A program made the translations under genes and the position numbers. From a virus, in IMG/VR virus record IMGVR_UViG_3300046450_000316, positions 1-39,302 of that record: a DNA stretch of 39,302 bases, one strand, 5' to 3'. The notes under the pieces were generated by a model, which did not search any database, was not told the origin of the DNA, and worked only from the letters and a program-made list of their open reading frames with translations. Shown here in pieces: positions 8,744 through 13,813 of the stretch (the first letter of the stretch is position 1; every line of letters begins with the position of its first letter).

Positions 8744-8783
8744 GCCTTCCTTTTTATATGAAAATGAATAACCAATGTAAACT

Positions 8784-8802
8784 AAGTATGTACACCATAC
8801 TT
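8784..8802 (-). other. Short RNA hairpin upstream of the RNA polymerase gene
   Basis: A perfect 7-bp stem (AAGTATG/CATACTT) with a five-base loop lies in the 98-base gap between a small early gene and RNA polymerase. There is no U-tract on the coding side, so it is not a classic terminator. An RNase III or mRNA-stability site, as found before T7 gene 1, is possible. Confidence 0.4.
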
Positions 8803-8841
8803 CCGAATATTATAATATATGCAATAAACAACATCTACGCC

Positions 8842-9219
8842 TTAGTTTAATAGGTAAGGTTTCTCTACATGAGTCCACCAAATTTTCTCTCTCTTCATGA
8901 TCCACATTTTCCAATCTACGCCTTCATTTAAGTAAGCTCCGAGTGACTCTGTTATCTCTATGAGATTGGAGTCAAATGAAATTGGAGCTACTTCTGGATC
9001 TTCGGCCTCAAATTCTATTTCTCCACCACGTGTAAAAAACACGCCTGTCTCAGGTGGTAACTCAGTAAAAGCCAATGTAAAAGCGTCAATAGCCTCATTC
9101 ACTATTTGAAATAATGTGAAATAATCTTTTGTACTAAAAATACCTAGTATTGAACTTTCATTAAATTCGCCATCAATGAACTCCTCATCTAACGTATTTC
9201 TGACTATATATACTTTCAT
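8842..9219 (-). CDS. Early acidic hypothetical protein
   Basis: A 125-residue acidic protein of unknown function, the last small gene before RNA polymerase. The start is well supported by AGAGGAGG upstream, and its ATG overlaps the stop of the 25-codon gene before it (ATGA). Stretches such as EIEFEAEDPEVAP and DEEFIDGEFNE make it strongly negative. Small acidic early proteins of T7-like phages often bind or mimic DNA or host enzymes (for example T7 gp0.3, gp2). That is only an analogy; no motif identifies a target. Confidence 0.8.
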   Translation of the reverse strand: MKVYIVRNTLDEEFIDGEFNESSILGIFSTKDYFTLFQIVNEAIDAFTLAFTELPPETGVFFTRGGEIEFEAEDPEVAPISFDSNLIEITESLGAYLNEGVDWKMWIMKREKIWWTHVEKPYLLN

Positions 9220-9293
9220 TTACCTCCTCTAGATTGTTTATGTAGTGCTTCTAACCTTTTCAAGTGATCCTTTAACTGTTCAGTTTTTGTCAT
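9216..9293 (-). CDS. 25-codon hypothetical peptide
   Basis: ATG at 9293 overlaps the stop of the upstream gene (TAATG) and its own stop overlaps the next start (ATGA), so it is tightly coupled on both sides. The peptide is lysine-rich and helical looking (MTKTEQLKDHLKRLEALHK). The last codons GGAGGTAAA double as the ribosome binding site of the next gene. It may be a real micropeptide or a coupling leader; no function can be given. Confidence 0.5.
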   Translation of the reverse strand: MTKTEQLKDHLKRLEALHKQSRGGK

Positions 9294-9499
9294 TACTCTA
9301 CTATCTGTCGTGGGTGAATATCTGCACTTGCCCAGACAACTTCTTCTATGGTAGTTTTATGTATCTCAAACATTATTGGATAATCTCCTTTGACAGCTTT
9401 ATGAATAGCATTACTTAAATGCTGTGGGTTCATCTCTTCAATATCAATTGCTTCACCCATCGATTTACTATAATATTTTATTTTTATATACTCTTCCAT
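9293..9499 (-). CDS. Early hypothetical protein, 68 residues
   Basis: A short protein of unknown function (MEEYIKIKYYSKSMGEAIDIEEM...), without membrane segment or known motif. It has no good ribosome binding site of its own: the ATG lies one base after the stop of the small hydrophobic ORF at 9501-9590. Expression probably relies on translation of that ORF. It overlaps the following 25-codon gene by one base. Confidence 0.7.
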   Translation of the reverse strand: MEEYIKIKYYSKSMGEAIDIEEMNPQHLSNAIHKAVKGDYPIMFEIHKTTIEEVVWASADIHPRQIVE

Positions 9500-9500
9500 G

Positions 9501-9590
9501 TTATCTCGCTAATAAGAATGTGTTCCACTCACTGTAAAACGATACATACGAATATACAATGAATAGTAAAATTAAGATTTTAATGATCAC
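9501..9590 (-). CDS. Small membrane peptide with a non-ATG start
   Basis: The strongest ribosome binding site in the window, AAAGGAGGTGATC, a full match to the 16S anti-SD, lies here without an ATG at the proper distance. The open frame after it codes for a hydrophobic peptide (about IKILILLFIVYSYVSFYS then EWNTFLLAR). GTG at 9590 is in frame but lies within the SD itself. ATT at 9584 has ideal spacing and may be the real start (27-28 codons). The stop is one base before the next ATG, supporting coupling. The gene lies 14 bases downstream of the tRNA. Confidence 0.5.
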   Translation of the reverse strand: MIIKILILLFIVYSYVSFYSEWNTFLLAR

Positions 9591-9603
9591 CTCCTTTCAT
9601 AGT

Positions 9604-9689
9604 TGGTGAGGAAGGTAGGATTTGCACCTACTATGTCATTCGACATCTGATTTACAGTCAGATTGCTTATCTAGATTGCATACTTCCCC
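9604..9689 (-). tRNA. tRNA-Tyr(GTA)
   Basis: A complete class II tRNA including an encoded CCA. The acceptor is GGGGAAG paired with CTTCCTC (one G-U), then discriminator A and CCA. The D-arm is TGC/GCA; the anticodon arm TCTGA-CTGTAAA-TCAGA gives anticodon GTA. A long variable arm TGTC-GAAT-GACA is typical for bacterial tRNA-Tyr, and the T-arm is GTAGG-TGCAAAT-CCTAC. The tRNA is 86 nt. It sits in the early region between two small coding genes, three bases after the stop of the upstream one, so it must be processed out of a polycistronic transcript. Confidence 0.95.
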
Positions 9690-9692
9690 ATA

Positions 9693-9878
9693 TTAATTAT
9701 CAGGTGCTATAGTAGTGGCACTCGTTTTACTTCCTTTCACTACTGGTAACTTAACTATTTTAACATCTCTGATACGGTTAGTCAAGTAATAAAGTGTAGC
9801 AACATCACGACACATCATAGCTAATTTATATTCATGTTCTAACACTTCTAAATGTGTTTCCCAATCTACTCTGAGCAT
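9693..9878 (-). CDS. Early hypothetical protein, 61 residues
   Basis: A 61-residue protein of unknown function lying between the MNIFYLD-family gene (9890-10384) and tRNA-Tyr. Its first two thirds look helical (HLEVLEHEYKLAMMCRDVATLYYLTNRI), the end is basic and then small/polar (KGSKTSATTIAP). It starts 12 bases after the upstream stop. No membrane segment and no recognised motif. Confidence 0.65.
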   Translation of the reverse strand: MLRVDWETHLEVLEHEYKLAMMCRDVATLYYLTNRIRDVKIVKLPVVKGSKTSATTIAPDN

Positions 9879-9889
9879 AGTTTCATCAA

Positions 9890-10384
9890 TTATACTGTTA
9901 TAGTGTAGCTAAACCACTTAGGCACAGGTGAATGTTTCCAAACTGCCATATATGATTTCTCTACTTGATAATACTTTCTATAAGCTTCCACTGTATTAAC
10001 TGACTTGTGCTCGTCAGGCATACACTGAGGTGGTTCCCAAAAGTCCCACAGTTCTGTCTCTAATGCCTTTGGACAGCTTCTAAGTAAAGGGAGTAAGGTA
10101 GCTGTCTTGTGTACTTTACCATACCTTTGAGTATACTCTTCACAAAGGTATCTAAGCAAGTTATAGACATATCGGTAGTGACATCTATTTTGCCTAACCC
10201 ACACCGCACTAGGATGATTTTTGTGAGTGGCTTTGTACATGCCGTCCTTACCTTCGTCACCATCCATTATACGGTGTGCTGTTGAAAGTAGCTGTGCATA
10301 CTCCAAAATCATTTTAACCACGTGTTTATCACAGTGGTCTTTAGCACAATTGTAAGTACGCTTATCTAAATAAAATATATTCAT
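9890..10384 (-). CDS. Conserved phage protein of the MNIFYLD...CDKHVVKM family, function unknown
   Basis: A 164-residue protein of a family I recognise as common in unrelated phages, with the signature start MNIFYLD followed by CAKDHCDKHVVKMILEYAQLLSTAHR (His and Cys rich) and a later YRYVYNLLRYLCEEYTQRYGKVHK. The conserved histidines and cysteines suggest metal binding or catalysis, but I know of no established function. The ATG has AAAAAAGGA upstream, immediately at the 3' end of the structured region 10385-10750. That region could therefore act as its leader. No frameshift or truncation is seen. Confidence 0.85.
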   Translation of the reverse strand: MNIFYLDKRTYNCAKDHCDKHVVKMILEYAQLLSTAHRIMDGDEGKDGMYKATHKNHPSAVWVRQNRCHYRYVYNLLRYLCEEYTQRYGKVHKTATLLPLLRSCPKALETELWDFWEPPQCMPDEHKSVNTVEAYRKYYQVEKSYMAVWKHSPVPKWFSYTITV

Positions 10385-10750
10385 TTGATCCTTTTTTAGT
10401 AGTTCCCCGCCTTTTCCGTGCTGTACTCAGGCTCCACCTACATTCTATATTAGGGATGGACGTAGACACTCTCCCAATAGCTGTAGTTCTCCTTTTATAA
10501 AATGATATGGTTGTAAACTAACCACGCTGGCGTGATTTAAAACCTCCCCATTTACATAACTACTGTACCGATTACAGCGAACCACGTATATTGTTTTCAA
10601 CGTGCATTCTTATGTCCTAGTCCGACTTTCACGGAAAGTACTATTCGTTACAAGTTTTTACATGACAGACACTAGGCGAAAACTCGATCTTTATGCCGCA
10701 AACGCATTGCTTCAACCGATCAGTTTTAGCGGAGTATCTGTCTATGTATT
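10385..10750 (-). ncRNA. Candidate large structured non-coding RNA
   Basis: About 365 bases without any credible ORF on either strand, visibly richer in G and C than the flanking genes. On the minus strand many helices can be drawn: ACTTTC/GAAAGT (10639-10634 with 10630-10625); CCTAGT/ACTAGG enclosing it (10676-10671 with 10621-10616); CTGTA/TACAG (10577-10573, 10567-10563); CACG+TTG / CAA+CGTG (10604-10583); CACG-CCAG-CGTG (10534-10523) inside GTAAA/TTTAC (10555-10551, 10517-10513); GGGA+CTAT with TCCC+ATAG (10480-10445); and a long-range AGTAGTT/AACTACT (10564-10558 with 10404-10398). It does not match tmRNA, RNase P, 6S or tRNA features I know. It ends at the ribosome binding site of the next gene, so it is either a free RNA or an elaborate leader. 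Confidence 0.6.
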
Positions 10751-10999
10751 TTATGATACCTTAAAGGCCATTTTTTGAATATTCATCACGTACTCATCAC
10801 CCATATCCCATGTGTTATGTGTATACGGACTTTTACAGCCTATAAACCATCGAGCTAATTCTATATTCTTTTTTTCATTGGTAGGTGACTGATACTTTTT
10901 CAAGACCTTCCAAGTCCAGCTACCATCTTTAGTCTGCCATACTTCGTAAGGATTATCAAGTCCTACTGTTTTGGCACACGGATTTAATTCTCTAGCCAT
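10751..10999 (-). CDS. Early hypothetical protein, 82 residues
   Basis: An 82-residue protein (MARELNPCAKTVGLDNPYEVWQ...) with several tryptophans and a GSWTWKVLKKYQ segment followed by ARWFIGCKSPYT. Proteins of this appearance occur in marine phages, and I know of no function. It starts 18 bases after the stop of the previous small gene, with AAGGAAAAC before the ATG. It ends directly before the structured region. Confidence 0.75.
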   Translation of the reverse strand: MARELNPCAKTVGLDNPYEVWQTKDGSWTWKVLKKYQSPTNEKKNIELARWFIGCKSPYTHNTWDMGDEYVMNIQKMAFKVS

Positions 11000-11017
11000 G
11001 TTTTCCTTGTATTAAGG

Positions 11018-11224
11018 TTATGATGCAAAAGGTAGACTAACAGATGTCCATTCTTTATCCATAGTCACTTCTACACCTAAAGTATGTAGGAACTTTAATT
11101 CATCTACATTTAGAGTCTTTTTGTTCAACAGTTGTGCAAAATCCTTACCTAGTTTATTAGTAGGATAGAGTCGTGCTACACCGTATGATTCACGTTCTTT
11201 AATTGTGATTATAGGTTTAATCAT
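11018..11224 (-). CDS. Early hypothetical protein, 68 residues
   Basis: A 68-residue protein of unknown function. The N-terminus is beta-like (MIKPIITIKERESYGVARLYP), followed by a short helical part (FAQLLNKKTLNVDELKFLHTLG). Its ATG overlaps the stop of the 47-codon gene upstream (ATGA), with GAGGAGGG as ribosome binding site inside that gene. Part of a chain of very small coupled early genes from 11484 downwards. Confidence 0.7.
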   Translation of the reverse strand: MIKPIITIKERESYGVARLYPTNKLGKDFAQLLNKKTLNVDELKFLHTLGVEVTMDKEWTSVSLPFAS

Positions 11225-11364
11225 TCTAGTCCCTCCTCTATGTAAGAGTTTTCATAGTCTTCCTCAAAAGTGGATACTTCATCATTCACAGACTGAAGAT
11301 AATCAGTATCACAATTGTCAAAGAATTTAGCTATTGCTTCTTCTAGCATTGATTTTGTGGGCAA
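11221..11364 (-). CDS. Small acidic protein with TTG start
   Basis: A 47-codon frame whose start is decided by the ribosome binding site: GAGGAGG lies five bases before TTG at 11364, while the first ATG at 11349 has none. The product (MPTKSMLEEAIAKFFDNCD...) is strongly acidic, with FEEDYENSYIEEGLE at the end. It follows the previous stop without a gap (TAATTG) and overlaps the next start. Function unknown; acidic early peptides may target host proteins. Confidence 0.6.
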   Translation of the reverse strand: MPTKSMLEEAIAKFFDNCDTDYLQSVNDEVSTFEEDYENSYIEEGLE

Positions 11365-11484
11365 TTAGTCCTCCTCATGAAATTCATCTGACCCACCACG
11401 ATCTGAGTCAGGTTCGTCATATCTATGATTATAAGGATATTTATAATCCTCATCATCACCGTGGAAAGTTGATCTTTCTAACAT
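11365..11484 (-). CDS. Small acidic hypothetical peptide, 39 residues
   Basis: A 39-codon frame from ATG 11484 (MLERSTFHGDDEDYKYPYNH...) ending DEFHEED. It is rich in Asp, Glu and Tyr. Its final codons CATGAGGAGGAC provide the ribosome binding site for the next gene, so the two are coupled. It is the first of the chain of small genes downstream of the gap that holds the oppositely directed phage promoter. Its own ribosome binding site (AAGG) is modest. Function unknown. Confidence 0.5.
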   Translation of the reverse strand: MLERSTFHGDDEDYKYPYNHRYDEPDSDRGGSDEFHEED

Positions 11485-11513
11485 ACTTACCTTATTGAAA
11501 TTATTCACTAAGT

Positions 11514-11532
11514 TAATTAACCTCCCTTATAG
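11514..11532 (+). promoter_or_regulatory. Phage RNA polymerase promoter directed against the early genes
   Basis: The plus strand reads TAATTAACCTCCCTTATAG, one of three copies of the same 19-base motif. It is the only one directed rightwards. Probable start is G at 11532. Transcription from here would run antisense through 11676-13400. It overlaps a possible stem AACCTCC/GGAGGTT (about 11519-11550) whose loop holds TTATAG. A perfect SD (AAAGGAGG) follows, but no start codon stands at the correct distance. Confidence 0.65.
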
Positions 11533-11561
11533 TTGTGTGAAAGGAGGTTTACATATAAAGC

Positions 11562-11669
11562 AGAGTGAATCTTACATTCATAAGACATCATCAGATAACT
11601 CCCAGTGTTGGCAAAGTTATTAAGTCTGATCATAAATTAAGGTCACTACTCTTAAAATCACTCTACTAT
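11562..11669. other. Gene-free structured cassette
   Basis: About 110 bases with no convincing ORF, bounded by imperfect inverted arms containing AGAGTGA (from 11562) and TCACTCT (to 11669). Inside, a nested hairpin can be drawn: ATCAG and ATAACT pair with AGTTAT and CTGAT across 11590-11632, capped by CCA/TGG. It lies between the end of the 204-residue gene and the plus-strand promoter at 11532, so it would be near the 5' end of that plus transcript. It could equally be a processed RNA from the early transcript. Confidence 0.4.
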
Positions 11670-11675
11670 AATCAT

Positions 11676-12290
11676 TTACTTCCATATAGATTCATGGACA
11701 GCGGATACACTGAAAGGTGTTGGAAAATGTTTAGGATAGTCCACCGATCTATCGGTACACCATACATTCCATAGGAACTTACATCCTCCTACATCCTTAC
11801 ATAGTTTGATATATGCTATTGCTTTCTTTCTTTTTATATAATCAGGATTACCTGATGTCTGAAAGTATGTAGGTGTACCAACTGAGGCATCTACATCTGG
11901 TAAGAACTTACGAATGTTATGCACATCCATGCATCCTACCTTACCTGCTACTAATTGACAAGCAAAACCTGCTTTTGGTAAACCTAGACCCGGCACTTCA
12001 AGAAATAGAAGTATCAAGTCAAGTTCCATATCCTTTTTGTTGGAACGTATAATCTGCATCATACGAGTGTACAAGTCAGTTCTATTCTTTCTAACATAGT
12101 TCAGACCTGCAACTTTATTACCCCAAATCCAAGATGAATTTAGACCACGTTTGCGGTATTCTTTCATCATGATAGGTAGTCTTGATGTTTGTACTCTGAT
12201 AGTAGAGAACACAAACGCCAACACCCATTCAAGGTGTTTAGGACTCGTTTGAGCATATTTACGAACCTTCGGATTGTGAAGATTGTACAT
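11676..12290 (-). CDS. Early protein with a helix-hairpin-helix-like segment
   Basis: A 204-residue basic protein. The segment LEVPGLGLPKAGFACQLV (about 97-114) followed by GCMDVHNIRKFLP has the spacing and glycines of the helix-hairpin-helix motif of HhH-GPD DNA glycosylases (L-PG-G-x-K-A ... D-x-H). It may bind DNA or act in base excision. The rest (RKNRTDLYTRMMQIIRSN, ICKDVGGCKF-type Cys residues near the end) does not let me confirm a glycosylase. ATG 12290 has GGAG seven bases upstream. It is the longest gene of the early region before RNA polymerase and is followed by the structured cassette at 11562-11669. Confidence 0.7.
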   Translation of the reverse strand: MYNLHNPKVRKYAQTSPKHLEWVLAFVFSTIRVQTSRLPIMMKEYRKRGLNSSWIWGNKVAGLNYVRKNRTDLYTRMMQIIRSNKKDMELDLILLFLEVPGLGLPKAGFACQLVAGKVGCMDVHNIRKFLPDVDASVGTPTYFQTSGNPDYIKRKKAIAYIKLCKDVGGCKFLWNVWCTDRSVDYPKHFPTPFSVSAVHESIWK

Positions 12291-12319
12291 ATGACTCCAT
12301 TACAAGTTATGAGATTGAA

Positions 12320-12409
12320 TAGTAGCGTGAACATTGCTATTAGGCTATTTGCTCTACGAATCGTACAGAAACGTGGCTCTTACGCTCTCCAAGATGATAC
12401 ACGCTACTA
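12320..12409. other. Gene-free structured cassette with perfect 10-bp arms
   Basis: Perfect arms TAGTAGCGTG (12320-12329) and CACGCTACTA (12400-12409) enclose 70 bases that hold a further hairpin around TACGATTCGTA. There is no ORF of note. The element lies between the 100-residue cassette gene and the 204-residue gene and resembles in layout the gene-bearing cassettes next to it. It is not a tRNA: no T-loop or anticodon arm fits on either strand. A small processed RNA is possible. Confidence 0.45.
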
Positions 12410-12416
12410 ATGATTT

Positions 12417-12803
12417 ACAAGTTCTCACTTTGAGTAGTAGACTACAGATTATAATTAGATTAAGATATTGGTATAATATGACCAAACATATCTGTGGTAT
12501 ACTGTACTTTTGGTCTACGTGGCTGATGGTAGACATCAAAGTGTGTTGCCTCACGTTTAATAAGGTGCATAGGATGGTGACCACGTCCACCAACCCAATT
12601 TCTCCACCTTACCCTTATATCAGATCGCTTACATTTGTAACGTGCCATAGCGAGCTTTCTAGCGAACTCTAAGTTTTCTTCTGTATATGGTACATAACGT
12701 GCCATACTTACAAAAGGCTTAGAGTCTTGAGTAGTACCTAAAACATCAAATGGTATTTCCATAACATTTCCTTTCTTGTCTACTACTCAAAGTGAGAACT
12801 TGT
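12417..12803. repeat. Perfect 26-bp inverted repeat enclosing one gene
   Basis: Arms at 12417-12442 and 12778-12803 are perfectly complementary over 26 bases (core AAGTTCTCACTTTGAGTAG). They enclose exactly one gene, 12460-12762, at 17 and 15 bases from its ends. In RNA they would form a long stem closing the gene into a loop, a typical RNase III substrate. Confidence 0.9.
12460..12762 (-). CDS. Early hypothetical protein in inverted-repeat cassette, 100 residues
   Basis: A 100-residue basic protein (MEIPFDVLGTTQDSKPFVSMARYVPY...) with an Arg/Lys/Trp-rich centre (YKCKRSDIRVRWRNWVGGRGHH). Such composition suggests nucleic-acid or ribosome contact, which is inference only. ATG 12762 is preceded by AAAGGAAA. 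The gene sits alone inside a perfect 26-bp inverted repeat. No family recognised. Two long plus-strand frames overlapping it are not credible genes. Confidence 0.75.
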   Translation of the reverse strand: MEIPFDVLGTTQDSKPFVSMARYVPYTEENLEFARKLAMARYKCKRSDIRVRWRNWVGGRGHHPMHLIKREATHFDVYHQPRRPKVQYTTDMFGHIIPIS

Positions 12804-12810
12804 CTTACTA

Positions 12811-13069
12811 AGTGTACCTAGTATGAACCATGTGATTTATAGTATCAAGTTAATTCTTCTGCCTTAGTCTAAAATGTTTACGCTTTTGCATAGCGTTCCA
12901 GAATCCGCTCATTTGTGGACTCACACCGTCAGGTAATTGTGGTATTGGAATTACTACCATATCATCAATCTTAATGACTTCGGGCTTATCAAAGTGTTTA
13001 AATCTCATATTGTTCTCCTAGTTGTGTAACATGGTTTAAGATGTATACATGGTTCAAACTAGGTACACT
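12811..13069. repeat. 23-bp inverted repeat enclosing one gene
   Basis: Arms at 12811-12833 and 13047-13069 match at 22 of 23 positions (core GTGTACCTAGT). They enclose one gene, 12850-13008. The arms share no sequence with those of the neighbouring cassettes, which argues for pairing within each transcript and against a common transposase site. A partial second copy of one arm end (ACATGGTT) lies at 13029-13036. Confidence 0.88.
12850..13008 (-). CDS. Early hypothetical protein in inverted-repeat cassette, 52 residues
   Basis: A 52-residue protein from ATG 13008 with AGGAGA seven bases upstream. It begins MRFKHFDKPEVIKIDDMVVIPIPQ and ends with a basic, probably helical tail (WNAMQKRKHFRLRQKN). 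No known family. It lies alone between the arms 13047-13069 and 12811-12833, and follows the second boxA-like element in the direction of transcription. Confidence 0.65.
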   Translation of the reverse strand: MRFKHFDKPEVIKIDDMVVIPIPQLPDGVSPQMSGFWNAMQKRKHFRLRQKN

Positions 13070-13078
13070 CTACTTTCA

Positions 13079-13100
13079 GATTCAATTTTCAAAGAACTAA
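13079..13100 (-). promoter_or_regulatory. boxA-like antitermination element, second copy
   Basis: The minus strand contains GTTCTTTGAAAATTGAA within a 22-base exact repeat of 13367-13388. It strongly resembles rRNA-operon boxA (E. coli TGCTCTTTAACA; Bacillus TGTTCTTTGAAAACT), the NusB-NusE binding site. It directly follows the 3' arm of the first gene cassette and precedes the 5' arm of the second, the position boxA holds in the 16S-23S spacer. Confidence 0.6.
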
Positions 13101-13367
13101 CCGATTTGCAACCGTTGGAAAGCTTTAGATTAATGAGTTTACCAAACTTTTGATTCTATCCTTCTCACATTTAATTTCATTACATCTAAATTTGCGTCCT
13201 CTAACATCAATTTAATGACTTTAGGATCAGCTTTTAATACGTAATCATCTTTAAGAATGCTCCTTATAAGGTACATTGCTGAATGTAACAATTGTCTTTG
13301 ATTCTTATTTTTTCTTTCCATGTCGTCCTTTCAAAAAGTTTAAAGCTTTCCAAAAGTTGCAAACCGG
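13101..13367. repeat. 27-bp inverted repeat enclosing one gene
   Basis: Arms at 13101-13127 and 13341-13367 match at 24 of 27 positions (shared cores TTTGCAAC and TTGGAAAGCTTTA). They enclose one gene, 13139-13321, and each arm touches one boxA copy on its outer side. So the order in the transcript is boxA, arm, gene, arm, boxA. Confidence 0.9.
13139..13321 (-). CDS. First early gene: 60-residue basic hypothetical protein
   Basis: The first gene after the host-type promoter. MERKNKNQRQLLHSAMYLIRSILKDDY... is basic and probably all helical, with no known motif. GAAAGGA precedes ATG 13321 at good spacing. It is enclosed by the 27-bp inverted repeat. Genes in this place in T7-like phages are expressed first by host RNA polymerase and often counter host functions; which one is unknown here. 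Confidence 0.7.
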   Translation of the reverse strand: MERKNKNQRQLLHSAMYLIRSILKDDYVLKADPKVIKLMLEDANLDVMKLNVRRIESKVW

Positions 13368-13388
13368 ATTCAATTTTCAAAGAACTAA
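13367..13388 (-). promoter_or_regulatory. boxA-like antitermination element, leader copy
   Basis: An exact 22-base copy of the element at 13079-13100 (contains GTTCTTTGAAAATTGAA on the minus strand). It begins about 15 bases downstream of the -10 box at 13404-13409, i.e. in the leader of the early transcript, and abuts the 5' arm of the first cassette. Position and sequence match the boxA of rRNA leaders. Confidence 0.62.
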
Positions 13389-13403
13389 TTTTATCTGTCT
13401 TCA

Positions 13404-13431
13404 ATTATACTACTTATTTTAAACATATCAA
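13404..13431 (-). promoter_or_regulatory. Host sigma70-type early promoter
   Basis: The minus strand has TTGATA (13431-13426), a 16-base spacer, and TATAAT (13409-13404), with a very AT-rich stretch upstream that could act as an UP element. It is the best sigma70 match noticed and sits right at the head of the early genes, so it is the probable main early promoter. Confidence 0.75.
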
Positions 13432-13471
13432 GTTAAAATCATTTAATTTTAAATCAAATCAATTGAAGTAA

Positions 13472-13723
13472 TTAAACTAGCAAATCAGTTTTTAAATTGT
13501 GCCGTTCTTGCGAATGCTGTTTATCAATTTGGTTTGGCTGATTTGTTATTTCCATTAGATCATACCCAATCATATACCTCAAGCTTTTTCTTTTAAATAG
13601 TGAAAATAAATGACTAGACCTTGCAATAGCTTGATCTAGGTAGAAAAAAAACACAGATACAAGAGAAAGACAGGCTAAACTCTTAAACCTCTTGCTACTT
13701 CCTTTCACATCTGATACCCTCAT
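13472..13723 (-). CDS. Doubtful ORF between terL and the early promoter
   Basis: An 83-codon frame (MRVSDVKGSSKRFKS...) with a hydrophobic stretch (LACLSLVSVFFFYL) after a basic start, then a polar end. The ribosome binding site is poor. It lies upstream of the early promoter, in the stretch 13389-13866 where the genome ends of a T7-like phage (direct terminal repeat) are expected. It could be a small membrane protein, or a chance frame in terminal sequence. The rest of this stretch holds the promoter and the plus-strand terminator, and nothing else I can identify. Confidence 0.3.
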   Translation of the reverse strand: MRVSDVKGSSKRFKSLACLSLVSVFFFYLDQAIARSSHLFSLFKRKSLRYMIGYDLMEITNQPNQIDKQHSQERHNLKTDLLV

Positions 13724-13813
13724 TCATATTTGCTTGCTGGCAGGATAAAATCTCAGAATTGTCTTGCTCATTTGTTGAAAATGTGGTAGTTGGTGCGCTT
13801 TTTTTTAAATATG

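Noticed and set aside
8744-8841. Host promoter with TATAAT upstream of the RNA polymerase gene
   Set aside because: The -10 is good but the hexamer at the proper distance is poor (about TAGATG), and AT-rich spacers easily produce TATAAT by chance.
9581-9600. Fragment of 16S rRNA 3' end on the plus strand (GATCACCTCCTTT)
   Set aside because: Only the anti-SD portion matches; on the coding strand this is simply a very strong ribosome binding site.
10385-10750. tmRNA, RNase P RNA or group I intron in the structured segment
   Set aside because: No T-loop with CCA end, no RNase P consensus segments and no P7-type core were found; the flanking genes are complete and separate, so no intron is interrupted.
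11565-11774. 69-codon plus-strand frame (GTG start) just downstream of the rightward promoter
   Set aside because: The strong SD lies about 20 bases from the GTG, too far away, and half of the frame is antisense to the 204-residue gene. Kept only as a remote possibility for a product of the plus transcript.
12320-12409. tRNA inside the 10-bp stem
   Set aside because: Length would fit, but neither strand gives a T-arm with conserved loop, a proper anticodon stem or a D-arm.
12189-12672. Two overlapping plus-strand frames (73 and 112 codons)
   Set aside because: They run through inverted-repeat arms and antisense to two better supported genes, have no SD, and have unlikely composition.
12417-13367. 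Transposon or insertion-sequence ends
   Set aside because: The three inverted repeats differ from each other in sequence, no transposase is present, and there are no short target duplications; the 22-base direct repeats are too long and resemble boxA.
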